Origin: Gemmata massiliana
GTDB lineage: Bacteria > Planctomycetota > Planctomycetia > Gemmatales > Gemmataceae
DNA: 64,000 nt
NCBI RefSeq assembly: GCF_901538265.1
Contig: NZ_LR593886.1
Coordinates: forward strand, 2,418,001-2,482,000
Direction: 5' to 3'
Positions 1-9,085 of this stretch are shown here, piece after piece; positions within the stretch are counted from its first letter, which is position 1, and every line of letters begins with the position of its first letter. Both the position numbers and the translations under genes were made by a program. The notes beneath the pieces are model-generated. The model was not told the DNA's origin. It did not search any database and was given only the letters and a program-made list of their open reading frames with translations.

Positions 1-3000
1 GCCACACCTGTGCCGAGAACGTCCCCGAGCACCAGCCGTCCCCGTGGACCCCGACCACCCCGGCCCGCGGGTGCCGCAGGTCGCCCGGGAACGAGGCGAG
101 GGCCTCGGGGGGGCGCGAAAGGGCCTCGTTCTTCGGCTCGAAGCCCACCGATCGGATCAGCGCGACGGCGCTCCGGCCGTCGGGCGCGGGGAGAATTTGG
201 GAGTGCGAGAAGCGCAGTTCGATCCACCGCGGACCGGCACCCGCGCCCCCGGGCACGCGGATCTCGAACTCGCTCGGGCTCAGAACCCGGGTCTCGGTGG
301 GGCGCCCGTCGACGAGCACCGTGGCCTCGGTGCGGAACTCGGCCGCCGCGATCTGGGGGATCATGCCGTGGATCACCGCTTCCTGGTCCGGGGCCGGCTG
401 TGTGAGCCGGATTTTGAACTCCGTGCCGACCCAACCCTCTTCGTAGATGCCGGAGTACTCGAGGTGCGGGTGGGTCAGGTCGTCGGGGAACCGGGCCACC
501 CGCTCCGGCGGGCGGAACGCCGCGTACTCTTCTTCGGAGAGCACCGAAATGTCGCGGGCGTGGCCGGCCAACTGGCGCCGGTCGCGCGGCAGGTGGGCGC
601 CCCAGAGCTGTTCGATCGCGGTCAACTGGTTGGAGTTGCGGGTCGTCGGCCCGAAATCGAGCGCGAGGTACCGGCCCGGGCCGACCGGTTGTGTGGCGAC
701 CGGCGGTGAAACCAGCCGCGCCGAGCCGGAGCCGATCGCCCCGAGCGCCACGCGCCGGTCCCCGGCAACGTGTACCGGGGGCACCTGGCGCCGCGCCGCG
801 TCGCTCCGGAAAGACCCGGTGCAACTGACGAGTACCCGAACGTGCGGGGCCGGGTTCAGTACGTCGAGGAGCATCGCCCGGCCGATGCCACCGGCCGTGC
901 GGCCGCGGAGCACGGGGTCCTGTTCCAACTGGTAAAGTGCGATCTCGTCGGGCGTGTGGTACCCGAAGTAGTGCTGGCGGGCGCCGGTCGCGTCACAGAA
1001 GACCGCGAAGTTCCGGAGCTCCGACAGCGGCGCGCACACGAGCGCCGGGCCGGCTTCCGGGAACCGGTACCGGTTCAGGAGCGAGAAGCTCCCGCCCCCG
1101 GCCACGACCAGGGTGCGCTCCGGGGCCTCTTTCGTGCGGTCGTAGGTGGGGCTTATGAGCGTGTGAGCCGGTTGCCGCGGGTCCGGGTTCGTAACGGTGA
1201 ACAGGCCGCGCGCTTGGGCCGCGATAAATGTCGCGCCCATCTCCCGCAGCGGCTCCCGCCACTCCTCGTTGAGCCGGAGCCACGGCGCCGTGTGCATTAG
1301 GCGGTACCCGCCCTCGGCCGAACCGGCGACCGGGGACACCCCGATCGCGCTGACCGGTGTGCCCCGGATCTCCGACGCGAGCAGTTTGCTCAGCCCGTTG
1401 TTCTCGATCGCCAGGACCACGCGGTCCACGTCGCCCGCCGCCGCGCGGCGCGCGTACTGCGCGCGGAAATCGGAAAAAACGCGCCGGTGGGTCGCCGCCG
1501 CGATCTCGACCCGGTTCTCCCCCCCCTGGCTCTGGTCCACGTACCAGAACTGGACCCGGGCGTTCAGCCCGACAACGACGAGCACAAGGGCGGCGGCCCC
1601 CGTCGCGGCCCAGCGGGTCCGGCGGGTGACCACCCACGCGGCCACGACCGCCCACAGGAACGGTTGGGCGAACATGGCGATTTTAAACAGCCCGAAAGAA
1701 AACCGCTGCACGTAGAGCGCCGCGGTCATGGCCACGATCGTTCCCAGGGCGGCCGCGAACGCGCGCCGCCCCCGGATGCTTGAAACGGTCGGGACCACTA
1801 CGGCCGCCAGGAGCACGAGCCCGAAGATGATGCTGGTGGTTTGCAGGAGCGTCGATTCGGTGCCCGCGAACGGTAGGAACCCCCACACCAGGGCCGGCCC
1901 GCGCGGGGTCAGGTAGTACGGGAATATTTCCGCGACCACCGCGGACGACCCGCCGTTGGCCCCCGACTGCATGGCCAGGAAGTGGACCGCCCCGTACAGG
2001 TACGCGGGCACGAGCGCCACCATGACCCCGATCGCCGCGGCCGCGTGCCCCAGGTGCCGGGGGGCCAGGCGCCGGCGCACCAGATCCTGGAGCCCCAACA
2101 GCACGCACCCGCCCACGAGAATCGGGATCACTTCCGGGTAAAACACGAGGAGCCCCGTGAACACCAGCCCGCACGCGCCGGCCCGCCGGACGAGGAGCAC
2201 CGTTCGGAGTCGCCGGAAGTTCCCCGAAACGAGCGCGAGCGACGTACACAACAGCGCGAGCCCGCCGACCTGGGCGATGAGCTGTTGAACCACACCGTAT
2301 GTGTTCGCGGCCGAGACCGCCAAGAGCGCCCCGGTCAGCGCCCCGGCGGCGCGCCGCCGGGTGCCCGCTATGACCAGCCCGCTGGCCGCGGACACGAGCG
2401 CCACGTTCAGCGCGGCCGTTACCGGCATGAACACCTGCTGGGTCGAAAGCCCGGTCCAGGCCGAGGTCAGCGCCAGGAGCACGTCGGCGCCGGCGCGGAT
2501 CTGAAGGAGCACGACCATGAACCACAGCGGTTGGGTCGGGTCGCGGTCGCCGAGCAAGTCGTCGACCGCCGGCACGGTCGCGAAGGCGTGCTCGCGGAAC
2601 CCGGTCGCGGCCAGACAGTAGTTGGCCATGTCGTCGTTGCCGTTGGCCACCCAGTCGAACCCGTAGTTGAACAGCGGCCACGCGGTCAGCGCGAACGTTC
2701 CGGCGAACACCGCGGCGAACACGCGCGAACGGCGCCACAAGTTCCCCGCGCGCGCCGCGGTCGGGCGCGTGCGCCACAGAACCCCCAGCGCGACCGCGAG
2801 GAGCGTGCCACCGAGTGGGGCCGCCGAAAGGCGGACGGGCACGCCGAACCGCGTCAGGATGTACGCGGGTACGAGCAGTGCGGCGAACCCGACGGTCGGC
2901 GCGAGGAGCAGCGTCACCGTGGTCCAGCGGAACCGGGCGAGCTTCAGCACCGCGGTGCCGACGACCGCCCAGCCCACGAACAGTGCCCAAGTTAAAAGGA

Positions 3001-3007
3001 CCGCCAC
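1..3007 (-). CDS. large polytopic membrane protein, 3' end outside the window
   Basis: An open frame of 1002 codons runs leftward from a GTG at 3007 to the window edge without a stop. An in-frame TGA lies two codons upstream of the GTG and AGAGGGG precedes it at good spacing, so the start is well supported. Roughly residues 1-480 are a series of hydrophobic segments separated by short charged loops, including a loop with NGNDDMANY, which resembles the extracytoplasmic first loop of membrane glycosyltransferases. After about residue 500 the protein is soluble and beta-rich, with stretches resembling an IPT/TIG or carbohydrate-binding fold near the visible end. I infer an envelope protein, perhaps glycosyltransferase-like (GT39/GT83 style). 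The exact family is not recognised and the substrate is unknown. Arginine-rich antisense frames over it are shadows. Confidence 0.8.
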   Translation of the reverse strand, partial: MAVLLTWALFVGWAVVGTAVLKLARFRWTTVTLLLAPTVGFAALLVPAYILTRFGVPVRLSAAPLGGTLLAVALGVLWRTRPTAARAGNLWRRSRVFAAVFAGTFALTAWPLFNYGFDWVANGNDDMANYCLAATGFREHAFATVPAVDDLLGDRDPTQPLWFMVVLLQIRAGADVLLALTSAWTGLSTQQVFMPVTAALNVALVSAASGLVIAGTRRRAAGALTGALLAVSAANTYGVVQQLIAQVGGLALLCTSLALVSGNFRRLRTVLLVRRAGACGLVFTGLLVFYPEVIPILVGGCVLLGLQDLVRRRLAPRHLGHAAAAIGVMVALVPAYLYGAVHFLAMQSGANGGSSAVVAEIFPYYLTPRGPALVWGFLPFAGTESTLLQTTSIIFGLVLLAAVVVPTVSSIRGRRAFAAALGTIVAMTAALYVQRFSFGLFKIAMFAQPFLWAVVAAWVVTRRTRWAATGAAALVLVVVGLNARVQFWYVDQSQGGENRVEIAAATHRRVFSDFRAQYARRAAAGDVDRVVLAIENNGLSKLLASEIRGTPVSAIGVSPVAGSAEGGYRLMHTAPWLRLNEEWREPLREMGATFIAAQARGLFTVTNPDPRQPAHTLISPTYDRTKEAPERTLVVAGGGSFSLLNRYRFPEAGPALVCAPLSELRNFAVFCDATGARQHYFGYHTPDEIALYQLEQDPVLRGRTAGGIGRAMLLDVLNPAPHVRVLVSCTGSFRSDAARRQVPPVHVAGDRRVALGAIGSGSARLVSPPVATQPVGPGRYLALDFGPTTRNSNQLTAIEQLWGAHLPRDRRQLAGHARDISVLSEEEYAAFRPPERVARFPDDLTHPHLEYSGIYEEGWVGTEFKIRLTQPAPDQEAVIHGMIPQIAAAEFRTEATVLVDGRPTETRVLSPSEFEIRVPGGAGAGPRWIELRFSHSQILPAPDGRSAVALIRSVGFEPKNEALSRPPEALASFPGDLRHPRAGVVGVHGDGWCSGTFSAQVW

Positions 3008-3233
3008 TTGTCACCCCTCTGTCCGAACCGGCGCAGGTACTACCCATATCGGCCGCACAGTCGCGCCGACTGAAGCGGTCGAGTGGTCGGTACCGAGCGG
3101 ATCGGGTCGCCGGTCCGCGCGGGTGCGGGACGTGGCGTGGTCGTGCCGGTTGGGGGTAATAGCGAATTTGGCGCGTTACCGCAATGCGACTCGTGCGGGG
3201 CGCGGATCGGGCGGCTCGCACGCGAACGAGGCG

Positions 3234-4061
3234 TCACGGGGCGCACGTGTTCAGGAATGTGACCAATTTCCCCAAATACGCATCGCCGGGCAGGGTGCTG
3301 TGTCCCGCGCCTTCGAGCCGAACGAAGAGTTTGGGCTCGTTCGCGGCGGTGAAGAGCTGCTCCGAGTGGTCGAACGGCACCACGCGGTCGGCAGTCCCGT
3401 GGACGAGGAACACCGGGCGCGGGCACCGGCCGATCTTCGCGAGGTTGTCGAACCGCGTGCGCATGAGTGTGTGAACGGGCAGGAAGGGGAAGTGGTGCTT
3501 CGCCGCGGCCGGGAGACTGGTGAACGTGTAGATGAGCACGAGCGCGCGGTGCTCGTGCTTCGTGGCGAGTTCGACCGCCGTTCCGCCGCCGAGCGACTCG
3601 CCGCATAGGATGATTCGATTTGGGGCGATCCGCGATTCGTCCGTCAGCCACTTATACGCCGCGTCGCCGGCCGCATAACAGCCCTCTTCGGTGGGTTTCC
3701 CCGCACTCTTGCCGTAGCCGGGGTAATCGAACAGCAACACGCCCGCGCCTAGGGTGCGGCGCAGGTCGGCCGCGAGTCGCCCGCGGTGGGTGAGGTTCCC
3801 GCCGTTCCCATTGGCGACCAACACCGCGCCGTGTTGCGGCGATTCCGACGGAATCCAGCGCCCGAAGATTTTGGTACCGTCGGCGGAGTAGAACCACACG
3901 TCTTGCGTGCGCGGGTCTTCCGGCTTCAGCCACGCTTCTTCTGCCGAGGACGGGCGGAACACGAGTTGGCGCTCGATGAACCAAAACACAACGACGATTC
4001 CCAGGTAAGTGACGAGGAGGAAGAGCGCCCACCGGCGCACGCGGCGAAGGGAGGGGTGCAT
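3234..4061 (-). CDS. membrane-anchored alpha/beta hydrolase
   Basis: The 275-residue product begins with basic residues and one N-terminal membrane segment (ALFLLVTYLGIVVVFWFI), so it is probably anchored with the hydrolase domain outside. The domain shows the oxyanion region (NGNGGNLTHRG), the nucleophile elbow GESLGGG with catalytic Ser, an acid in HGTADRVVP and the final His in GAGHSTL. This pattern fits the BAAT/Bem46-like (S9-related) hydrolases; the substrate cannot be told. I use the ATG at 4061. A GTG at 4076 would add five residues but lies inside the neighbouring inverted repeat. About 230 bases without a recognisable gene separate it from the large membrane protein. Confidence 0.85.
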   Translation of the reverse strand: MHPSLRRVRRWALFLLVTYLGIVVVFWFIERQLVFRPSSAEEAWLKPEDPRTQDVWFYSADGTKIFGRWIPSESPQHGAVLVANGNGGNLTHRGRLAADLRRTLGAGVLLFDYPGYGKSAGKPTEEGCYAAGDAAYKWLTDESRIAPNRIILCGESLGGGTAVELATKHEHRALVLIYTFTSLPAAAKHHFPFLPVHTLMRTRFDNLAKIGRCPRPVFLVHGTADRVVPFDHSEQLFTAANEPKLFVRLEGAGHSTLPGDAYLGKLVTFLNTCAP

Positions 4062-4071
4062 CAGAAAATCC

Positions 4072-4375
4072 GCCACGGATGAACACAGAGAACACGGATC
4101 AAGACAGAAGGCAGATTAGCCACAACAAGGCACAAAGGGCACAAAAGAAAGCAGAGGACAGAGACCAGAAATCAGAGAGTAAATCAAAACCAGAAACCCG
4201 GAACCCGTTATTGTTCTGACGGAATTCCAGGTAAACTCCACTCTATCTTCTGAACTCTGACCTCTGATTTCTGTCTTCTGCTCCTTGTTGTGCCCTTTGT
4301 GCTTTTTTGTGGCCATTCTCTCTTCATTGCTTTCTTTTTGTCTGATCCGCGTTATCTGCGTTCATCCGCGGCTTT
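4072..4375. repeat. long imperfect inverted repeat, A/T-richer than surroundings
   Basis: The left arm (about 4072-4180) and right arm (about 4256-4375) are imperfect reverse complements. Both contain, in order, a CGGATGAACRCAG-type block, a CACAAAGGGCACAA block and a CAGAAATCAGAG block. Base composition is clearly lower in G+C than the flanks. Such CACGGATGAACAC / CACAAAGGGCACA sequences are, from memory, widespread short repeats in many bacterial phyla and often generate spurious ORFs; one such frame starts at 4285 on the plus strand. It fills the whole gap between the hydrolase and the HAD gene. Confidence 0.7.
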
Positions 4376-4392
4376 TCTTTGCTTCTCACTCC

Positions 4393-4881
4393 TCACTCCT
4401 CAATTTGCTCAACGCGAAAGCCTTCTACAGCGACGATGAGTTCCGTGAGAACGGCCCAGGCGCCGTCGGGCTTGTCGCGGTCGACCAGCACGAACGGTAC
4501 GCCCGCCAGTCGCGACGCCTCGCCCTCTTCTTCGTCCGTGTCGCCGATGCTCGCAATGATTTGGTACTCGCGGGCGAGGCGCGCATGGACCTCTGCCTTG
4601 TGGCGCTTCGACCCCTGCCAGTTGGGGCAGTAATAGACGTTGCGGTGCCCCGGGAGCCGGTACTCCGCGAGGAAGTCGTCCGTTCCCTTGCGGCTCACTT
4701 CGGTGCGCGCGGTGACGTAGTGGACTTCGACCTTCTGTCGGTGCAGACGCGAGAGCACGTCGAGTGCGGCCCGGAGCGGGCACGCGAACCCGGTACACAC
4801 AGTTTCGTCGAGGTCGACGATGAGTGCCAACCGTTTGGCTGGCACGTCATCGCCGAAGAGTTGTCGGGCGAGATCATTCAT
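4393..4881 (-). CDS. HAD-superfamily phosphatase-like protein
   Basis: The 162-residue product carries HAD motif I as LIVDLDETVC (nucleophile Asp and the acid/base Asp two residues on), a motif II Thr in VTARTE and a late acidic motif IIIa in SIGDTDEEEGE. The short C1-type cap and overall size suggest a small phosphohydrolase of unknown substrate. The ATG at 4881 is chosen because it begins just before the conserved domain. An upstream start at 4935 would overlap the end of alanine dehydrogenase by 19 bases. It follows ald in the same direction with 35 bases between them, so the two may be cotranscribed. Confidence 0.8.
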   Translation of the reverse strand: MNDLARQLFGDDVPAKRLALIVDLDETVCTGFACPLRAALDVLSRLHRQKVEVHYVTARTEVSRKGTDDFLAEYRLPGHRNVYYCPNWQGSKRHKAEVHARLAREYQIIASIGDTDEEEGEASRLAGVPFVLVDRDKPDGAWAVLTELIVAVEGFRVEQIEE

Positions 4882-4916
4882 AGCGAACGGCCGGTGTGAG
4901 CCGGCTAGTGGATGGG

Positions 4917-6020
4917 TTACACCGCCGAGACGCACTCCAGGCCGAACGTTTCGGCGACGGCGGCGTTGGTCACCTGGCCGGCCTTAATGTTGACGCCCGC
5001 GAGCAGCGCCGCGCTTTCCTTTACCGCTCGCTCCGGTCCCTTGTTCGCGAGCTGGAGCGCGTAGGGGAGCGTCACGTTGGTGAGCGCGTAGGTACTCGTG
5101 CGGCCCACCGCGCCGGGCATGTTCGTCACGCAGTAGTGAACGATGTCGTCCACGATGTACGTCGGCTTCGCGTGGGTCGTCGGCAGGCTCGTCTCGAAGC
5201 ACCCGCCCTGGTCGATGGCCACGTCGATGACCACCGCCCGCGGGGGCATCTTCTTGAGGTCTTCGCGCCGGACGAGGTGCGGGGCCTTGGCCCCTGGGAT
5301 CAGCACCGCGCCGATCACGAGGTCCGATTGCTGGAGGCAGTCGATGATGTTCAGCCGGTTGCTGAACACGGTCGTCACGTTCTGCGGCATCACGTCGTCG
5401 ATGTACCGCAGGCGGTCGAGGTTTACGTCGAGGATGAACACGTTCGCACCCAACCCGGCCGCGACCCGAGCCGCGTTCGCGCCGACGATCCCGGCGCCGA
5501 TGACGGACACCGTGGCTGGGGGCACCCCGGGAACGCCCGCGAGCAGAATCCCGCGCCCGTCGAACGGGCGCTCCAGGTACTTCGCCCCTTCCTGGATGCT
5601 CATGCGTCCGGCTACTTCGCTCATCGGCGTGAGGAGCGGGAGCGTGCCCTTCGTGTCCTTGATGGTTTCGTAGGCGATCGCGGTGATGCCGGACTTGATG
5701 ACCGCTTCGGTCAGGTGCTTGTCCGCGGCGAAGTGGAAGTACGTGAACACGGTCTGGCCGCTGCGCATGTGCTCCCATTCGGCCCGCATCGGCTCTTTCA
5801 CCTTCACAATGAGTTCCGCCCGCTTCCACACGTCGGCGTCGCTCGCGACGATCTCCGCGCCGGTGGCGATGTACTGCTCGTCGCTGATACCGGAACCTGA
5901 GCCGGCGCCGGACTGGATGAGCACGGTGTGGCCGGCCCGGGTGAGTTCCTCCACGCCCGCCGGCACCATCGCGACGCGGTACTCGTCTTGCTTCACTTCT
6001 TTGGGGACGCCGACAATCAT
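4917..6020 (-). CDS. ald: alanine dehydrogenase
   Basis: The 367-residue product has the length and motifs of NAD-dependent L-alanine dehydrogenase, which interconverts alanine and pyruvate plus ammonia. It starts MIVGVPKEVK and has RVAMVPAG. The substrate-binding Lys lies in VKVKEP and the catalytic His in YFHFA. The Rossmann fold shows VIGAGIVGANAA near residue 170, and the conserved VTNMPGAVGRTSTYALTN comes near the C-terminus. The Lys, His and glycine-rich loop are all present, so an active enzyme is expected. It is the first gene of a leftward pair with the HAD protein. Confidence 0.96.
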   Translation of the reverse strand: MIVGVPKEVKQDEYRVAMVPAGVEELTRAGHTVLIQSGAGSGSGISDEQYIATGAEIVASDADVWKRAELIVKVKEPMRAEWEHMRSGQTVFTYFHFAADKHLTEAVIKSGITAIAYETIKDTKGTLPLLTPMSEVAGRMSIQEGAKYLERPFDGRGILLAGVPGVPPATVSVIGAGIVGANAARVAAGLGANVFILDVNLDRLRYIDDVMPQNVTTVFSNRLNIIDCLQQSDLVIGAVLIPGAKAPHLVRREDLKKMPPRAVVIDVAIDQGGCFETSLPTTHAKPTYIVDDIVHYCVTNMPGAVGRTSTYALTNVTLPYALQLANKGPERAVKESAALLAGVNIKAGQVTNAAVAETFGLECVSAV

Positions 6021-6280
6021 GACAGACCTCGGGAATCAAAGGTTCACGTTCTGAGGCTGGGGCGGCCGACCGATCGTTGCGACCCGCCGCTCCACACGGA
6101 ACTCGGAATTCGTGGACCCGGAATTATTGATTTAGGAACCCGCGGAGAAGTGAAACAAGGGGAACGGCTCTCACGATGAAATGCCTTGTCCCGCACGGCG
6201 TCAAATGTCTAGGATTGAGAAGGCTCTTTGAGCCGATCTGGTGTTCACGTCTTGTTGGTTCGGGTCACGGGTGCTTTATC

Positions 6281-7159
6281 ATGCCGCCGCGTTCCGCCGT
6301 TGCGGGCATCGTCGTGTTCTGGCTCGCCACAACTGTCTACATCGCGTACCGCGACTTGTGGCCGCGCCTGTTCGCGTCCGGCCCGCCGCCGGTCTCGATC
6401 GAACTCGCGGACGAGGCCAAACAGAACGTCCCCGCGAAGTGGACGCTGTATCGCAACGGGCAGTCGGTCGGTAAGCTCACAACTCTCATGAAGTACCACG
6501 ACTCGGACGACGCCTTTCAGTTCACGTACCGCTACACCAACCTCAAACTCGAACAGGCCGGACTCACGCTCGAAGTTCCGGAAGCCATTTCCGATGTGCG
6601 CATGACCCGGGCCGGCGACCTCAAAGAACAGGGCATGACGGCGAAGGTCAAAGCGATTTATCGCGGCATCATAATTGAGGGCGAGATCGATGTGCGGGGG
6701 CAAGTCAAAAACAACAAGCTGACCGGGCGCGCCGAACTGAAAAGCCCCCTCCTCACGATCGCGAGCGACCTCGACCCGGTGGAAGTCAAGCAGGGGCAAC
6801 CGCTGAACCCGCTCCAACCGGTGAACCGGATCGCTTACGTACACGGCGGGATGCGTTCGTGGGTCGTCCACGAGTACAACCCGCTCCAGGACGCGCTCGG
6901 TGACCTGATTCGCAAGCAAATCGCCAAGAGCGGAATCACCTTCGGCGCGCCAAAACCCAAAGCGGCGCTGATCGCAGAAGTGGACAGCTCGCCGCAAAAC
7001 CTGCGCTGGCAGAAGCAGGACATCGCGTGCTGGGTGATCGAGTACCGGCGCAACGCGGACGTGATCGCCCGCACCTGGGTGCAAGTCACCGACGGCAAGG
7101 TGCTGCGCCAGGAAGCGTCCGAGGGCGGGGAATCGCTCATGTTCGACCGGGAGGACTAG
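6281..7159 (+). CDS. hypothetical single-pass exported protein next to ABC transporter genes
   Basis: A 292-residue protein with an N-terminal membrane anchor (AVAGIVVFWLATTVYIAY), then a soluble domain rich in beta-strand-like segments. The domain spells an attachment-protein-like pattern (DDAFQFTYRYTNLKLEQAG, VRGQVKNNKLTGRAEL), but I recognise no named family. The ATG at 6281 is preferred: the longer frame from 6176 adds a Cys-rich leader that does not look coded and would precede the membrane anchor. It is followed on the same strand by an ABC ATPase and later a multi-spanning permease-like protein, so a role in the same export process is possible but only inferred. Confidence 0.72.
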   Translation: MPPRSAVAGIVVFWLATTVYIAYRDLWPRLFASGPPPVSIELADEAKQNVPAKWTLYRNGQSVGKLTTLMKYHDSDDAFQFTYRYTNLKLEQAGLTLEVPEAISDVRMTRAGDLKEQGMTAKVKAIYRGIIIEGEIDVRGQVKNNKLTGRAELKSPLLTIASDLDPVEVKQGQPLNPLQPVNRIAYVHGGMRSWVVHEYNPLQDALGDLIRKQIAKSGITFGAPKPKAALIAEVDSSPQNLRWQKQDIACWVIEYRRNADVIARTWVQVTDGKVLRQEASEGGESLMFDRED

Positions 7160-7220
7160 CGTGGAAGAGGCTACAGAACCCGCCCGCTCGGTTCCCCGAC
7201 CTGAAGGGAAGGGGGAGCAA

Positions 7221-7386
7221 AGGCAACCTAACCCCCTAACCCCCTTCCCTAAGAAGGAAGGGGGAATAGAGCCCCTCTCCCAAACGGAGAGAGGCTCAAA
7301 ACTGTTGCCGATTTCTTCACGTTTACGGTATTTGGTTCTGTTCCCCCTTCCTTCTTAGGGAAGGGGGTTAGGGGGTTAGGTTGCCT
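7221..7386. repeat. MITE/REP-like element with perfect 46-bp inverted arms
   Basis: Positions 7221-7266 and 7341-7386 are exact reverse complements over 46 bases; each arm contains CCCCCTAACCCCCTTCCC or its complement. The 74-base interior has a smaller stem (GCCCCTCTCC / GGAGAGAGGC). No ORF is present. It lies between the anchored protein and the ABC ATPase gene. Fold-back structure and lack of coding capacity suggest a non-autonomous repeat, which may also act on the transcript as a strong hairpin. Confidence 0.85.
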
Positions 7387-7431
7387 TCGTGAAGTAACTA
7401 TCCTCCCTCCGGGGAGTTGGAGCTGTTCGCC

Positions 7432-8175
7432 ATGATCCGAATCGACAACGTCACGAAGTTCTACGGCCCGAAGATCGCGGTGCAAGACCTCAGCTTGCAC
7501 GTTCCACCGGGCGAACTGTTCGCCTTTCTGGGGCCGAACGGGGCCGGGAAGACGACCACCATCAAGATGCTCTGCGGGCTGCTCCACCCCACGACGGGAA
7601 GTGTCAGCATCGGCGGGTTCGATGTGCGTGTGCAGGGCGATCACGCCCGGGCGCTCGTCAGTTACGTGCCCGATCAGCCGTTCCTTTATGAGAAACTGAC
7701 CGGGCGCGAGTTCCTCCAGTTTACGGCCGATCTCTACGCGATGCCGGCCTCTCGCACGGCGGACAAGATCGAAGAGGTGATCGACCTTTTCCACCTCGAC
7801 GAGTTCGTGGACGACCTCACCGAGCGCTACTCGCACGGCATGCGCCAGCGCACCGTGTTCGCCGCCGCGCTCGTTCACGAGCCGAAACTGCTGATCGCCG
7901 ACGAGCCGACAGTGGGCCTCGACCCGAAAAGTATTCGCGAACTCAAAGTGCTGCTCCGCAAACTCGCGGCCGGGGGAATGACGGTGTTCCTCAGCACGCA
8001 CACGCTGGACATCGCCCAGGAACTCGCCGACCGCATCGGAATCCTGGACCGCGGCCAGCTTCTCGGGTGTGGCACCATGACGGACCTGCGCAAACAGGCG
8101 AACCAGGACGGTAGCCTGGAAGATTTGTTCATGAAGATCACCGAAGAAACTCCGGCTGAAGCCGCGACGGTCTGA
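7432..8175 (+). CDS. ABC transporter ATP-binding protein
   Basis: The 247-residue ATPase has all nucleotide-binding motifs: Walker A GPNGAGKTTT near residue 38, Q-loop around YVPDQPF, an ABC signature replaced by YSHGMRQR (SHGM in place of LSGGQ, common in ABC-2 type exporters), Walker B LLIADEP and the D-loop TVGLDP, and the H-loop as LSTHTL. The ATG at 7432 begins the canonical MIRIDNV start; an ATG five codons upstream is less likely. The large membrane protein at 9086-10801 is the probable permease partner. Substrate unknown. Confidence 0.93.
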   Translation: MIRIDNVTKFYGPKIAVQDLSLHVPPGELFAFLGPNGAGKTTTIKMLCGLLHPTTGSVSIGGFDVRVQGDHARALVSYVPDQPFLYEKLTGREFLQFTADLYAMPASRTADKIEEVIDLFHLDEFVDDLTERYSHGMRQRTVFAAALVHEPKLLIADEPTVGLDPKSIRELKVLLRKLAAGGMTVFLSTHTLDIAQELADRIGILDRGQLLGCGTMTDLRKQANQDGSLEDLFMKITEETPAEAATV

Positions 8176-8218
8176 GTTCTGTTCGCACTAACGAGAAGTG
8201 CCGTCGCGAAGGTGTCCC

Positions 8219-8749
8219 ATGCCCGTACCGCCGCGCTTGCGTCCACCGACGCCATCGGTTGAGGAGTTCCGCGAGTACATCGCGTTGTGCCACCGGGTCG
8301 AGGACGCGACTTCCGACGAACTGGCTCCGCTCCTCGACCGGTGGAACACGCGAGCGGGGACGTCGTACACGCAGTCCGACTTTCGGTCGTATTACAAGTC
8401 GATGGACGTTGAGACGTTCGTTGGTGGAATGTTGCTCGGTGCCCCGGCGTTTGTGCCCGATTTGACCTACGCGGAGTTGCGTCAGGTGCTGCAATCGGTG
8501 ACGGATCAGGAGTTGTCCGAAGCGGTCGCGACGTACTACCTGAACTGGCTGGAAACCAATCTGCCGAACGCGAACCTGTCCGATTTGCTCTACTGGCCCA
8601 ATCACTGGTTCAACAACGAATCACTGCTCCACGTTGAACTGACCACGGACCAGATACTCGCCTACGCGATTGCGAAATCGGGGCGGCTGTTCCCCGATGC
8701 ACCGACCGGCGTTTCGATGCCATATCCGATAGCTCTTGAAAGGGAATAA
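8219..8749 (+). CDS. hypothetical protein inserted between ABC ATPase and permease genes
   Basis: A 176-residue acidic, soluble protein with no signal peptide and no motif I recognise. It is rich in aromatic and Asp/Glu residues and looks alpha-helical (EEFREYIALCHRVEDATSDE). The ATG at 8219 has GAAGG just upstream and is preferred over a GTG at 8198. Its place between the ATPase and the permease-like gene on the same strand is the only functional hint. It could be an unrelated insertion in the transporter group. Confidence 0.68.
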   Translation: MPVPPRLRPPTPSVEEFREYIALCHRVEDATSDELAPLLDRWNTRAGTSYTQSDFRSYYKSMDVETFVGGMLLGAPAFVPDLTYAELRQVLQSVTDQELSEAVATYYLNWLETNLPNANLSDLLYWPNHWFNNESLLHVELTTDQILAYAIAKSGRLFPDAPTGVSMPYPIALERE

Positions 8750-9085
8750 TCTGTTGCTTTTCTTGTCCACTAGTATACAATTGATTAATTGCCGGGCTCT
8801 GGAGCCGCACTTGGGCGAACGACCGGTGTGAGTCCGCTGGTAAGTGGAGAGCAATAACCCCTTGTTTGAGGGCGATATTGATTGTGGTTGTTAGCAGCCG
8901 CTCGCCAAAAATGGATGTTTTGAGTGCGATCTGTAGCAGTTGTTAGCCTGTTTCGAGTGGCTTGAGGCGGCAATTTTGCGCCAAGTGATTGTGAAATAAG
9001 TTGTTGTGGCGATAGTGTCGGCCCGAACGTCCGGAAATGTTAGCATTTGTCAGTCTCGCAGGCGGAACGCTGTGGGGAGTCGAAT
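8750..9085. other. 336-base gap, lower G+C, no gene seen
   Basis: The stretch is A/T-richer than the coding flanks, has stops in all frames and no RNA gene I can recognise. A short GGCTCTGGAGCC palindrome is near 8795. It presumably holds a promoter for the downstream permease gene. Confidence 0.5.

Noticed and set aside
1683-3221. 512-codon Arg-rich frame on the minus strand
   Set aside because: Shares the strand with the large membrane protein but is in another frame and has no domain-like content. It also starts upstream of the true GTG.
4285-4899. plus-strand frame starting in the inverted repeat
   Set aside because: Typical spurious translation of CACAAAGGGCACA-type repeats, running antisense through the HAD gene.
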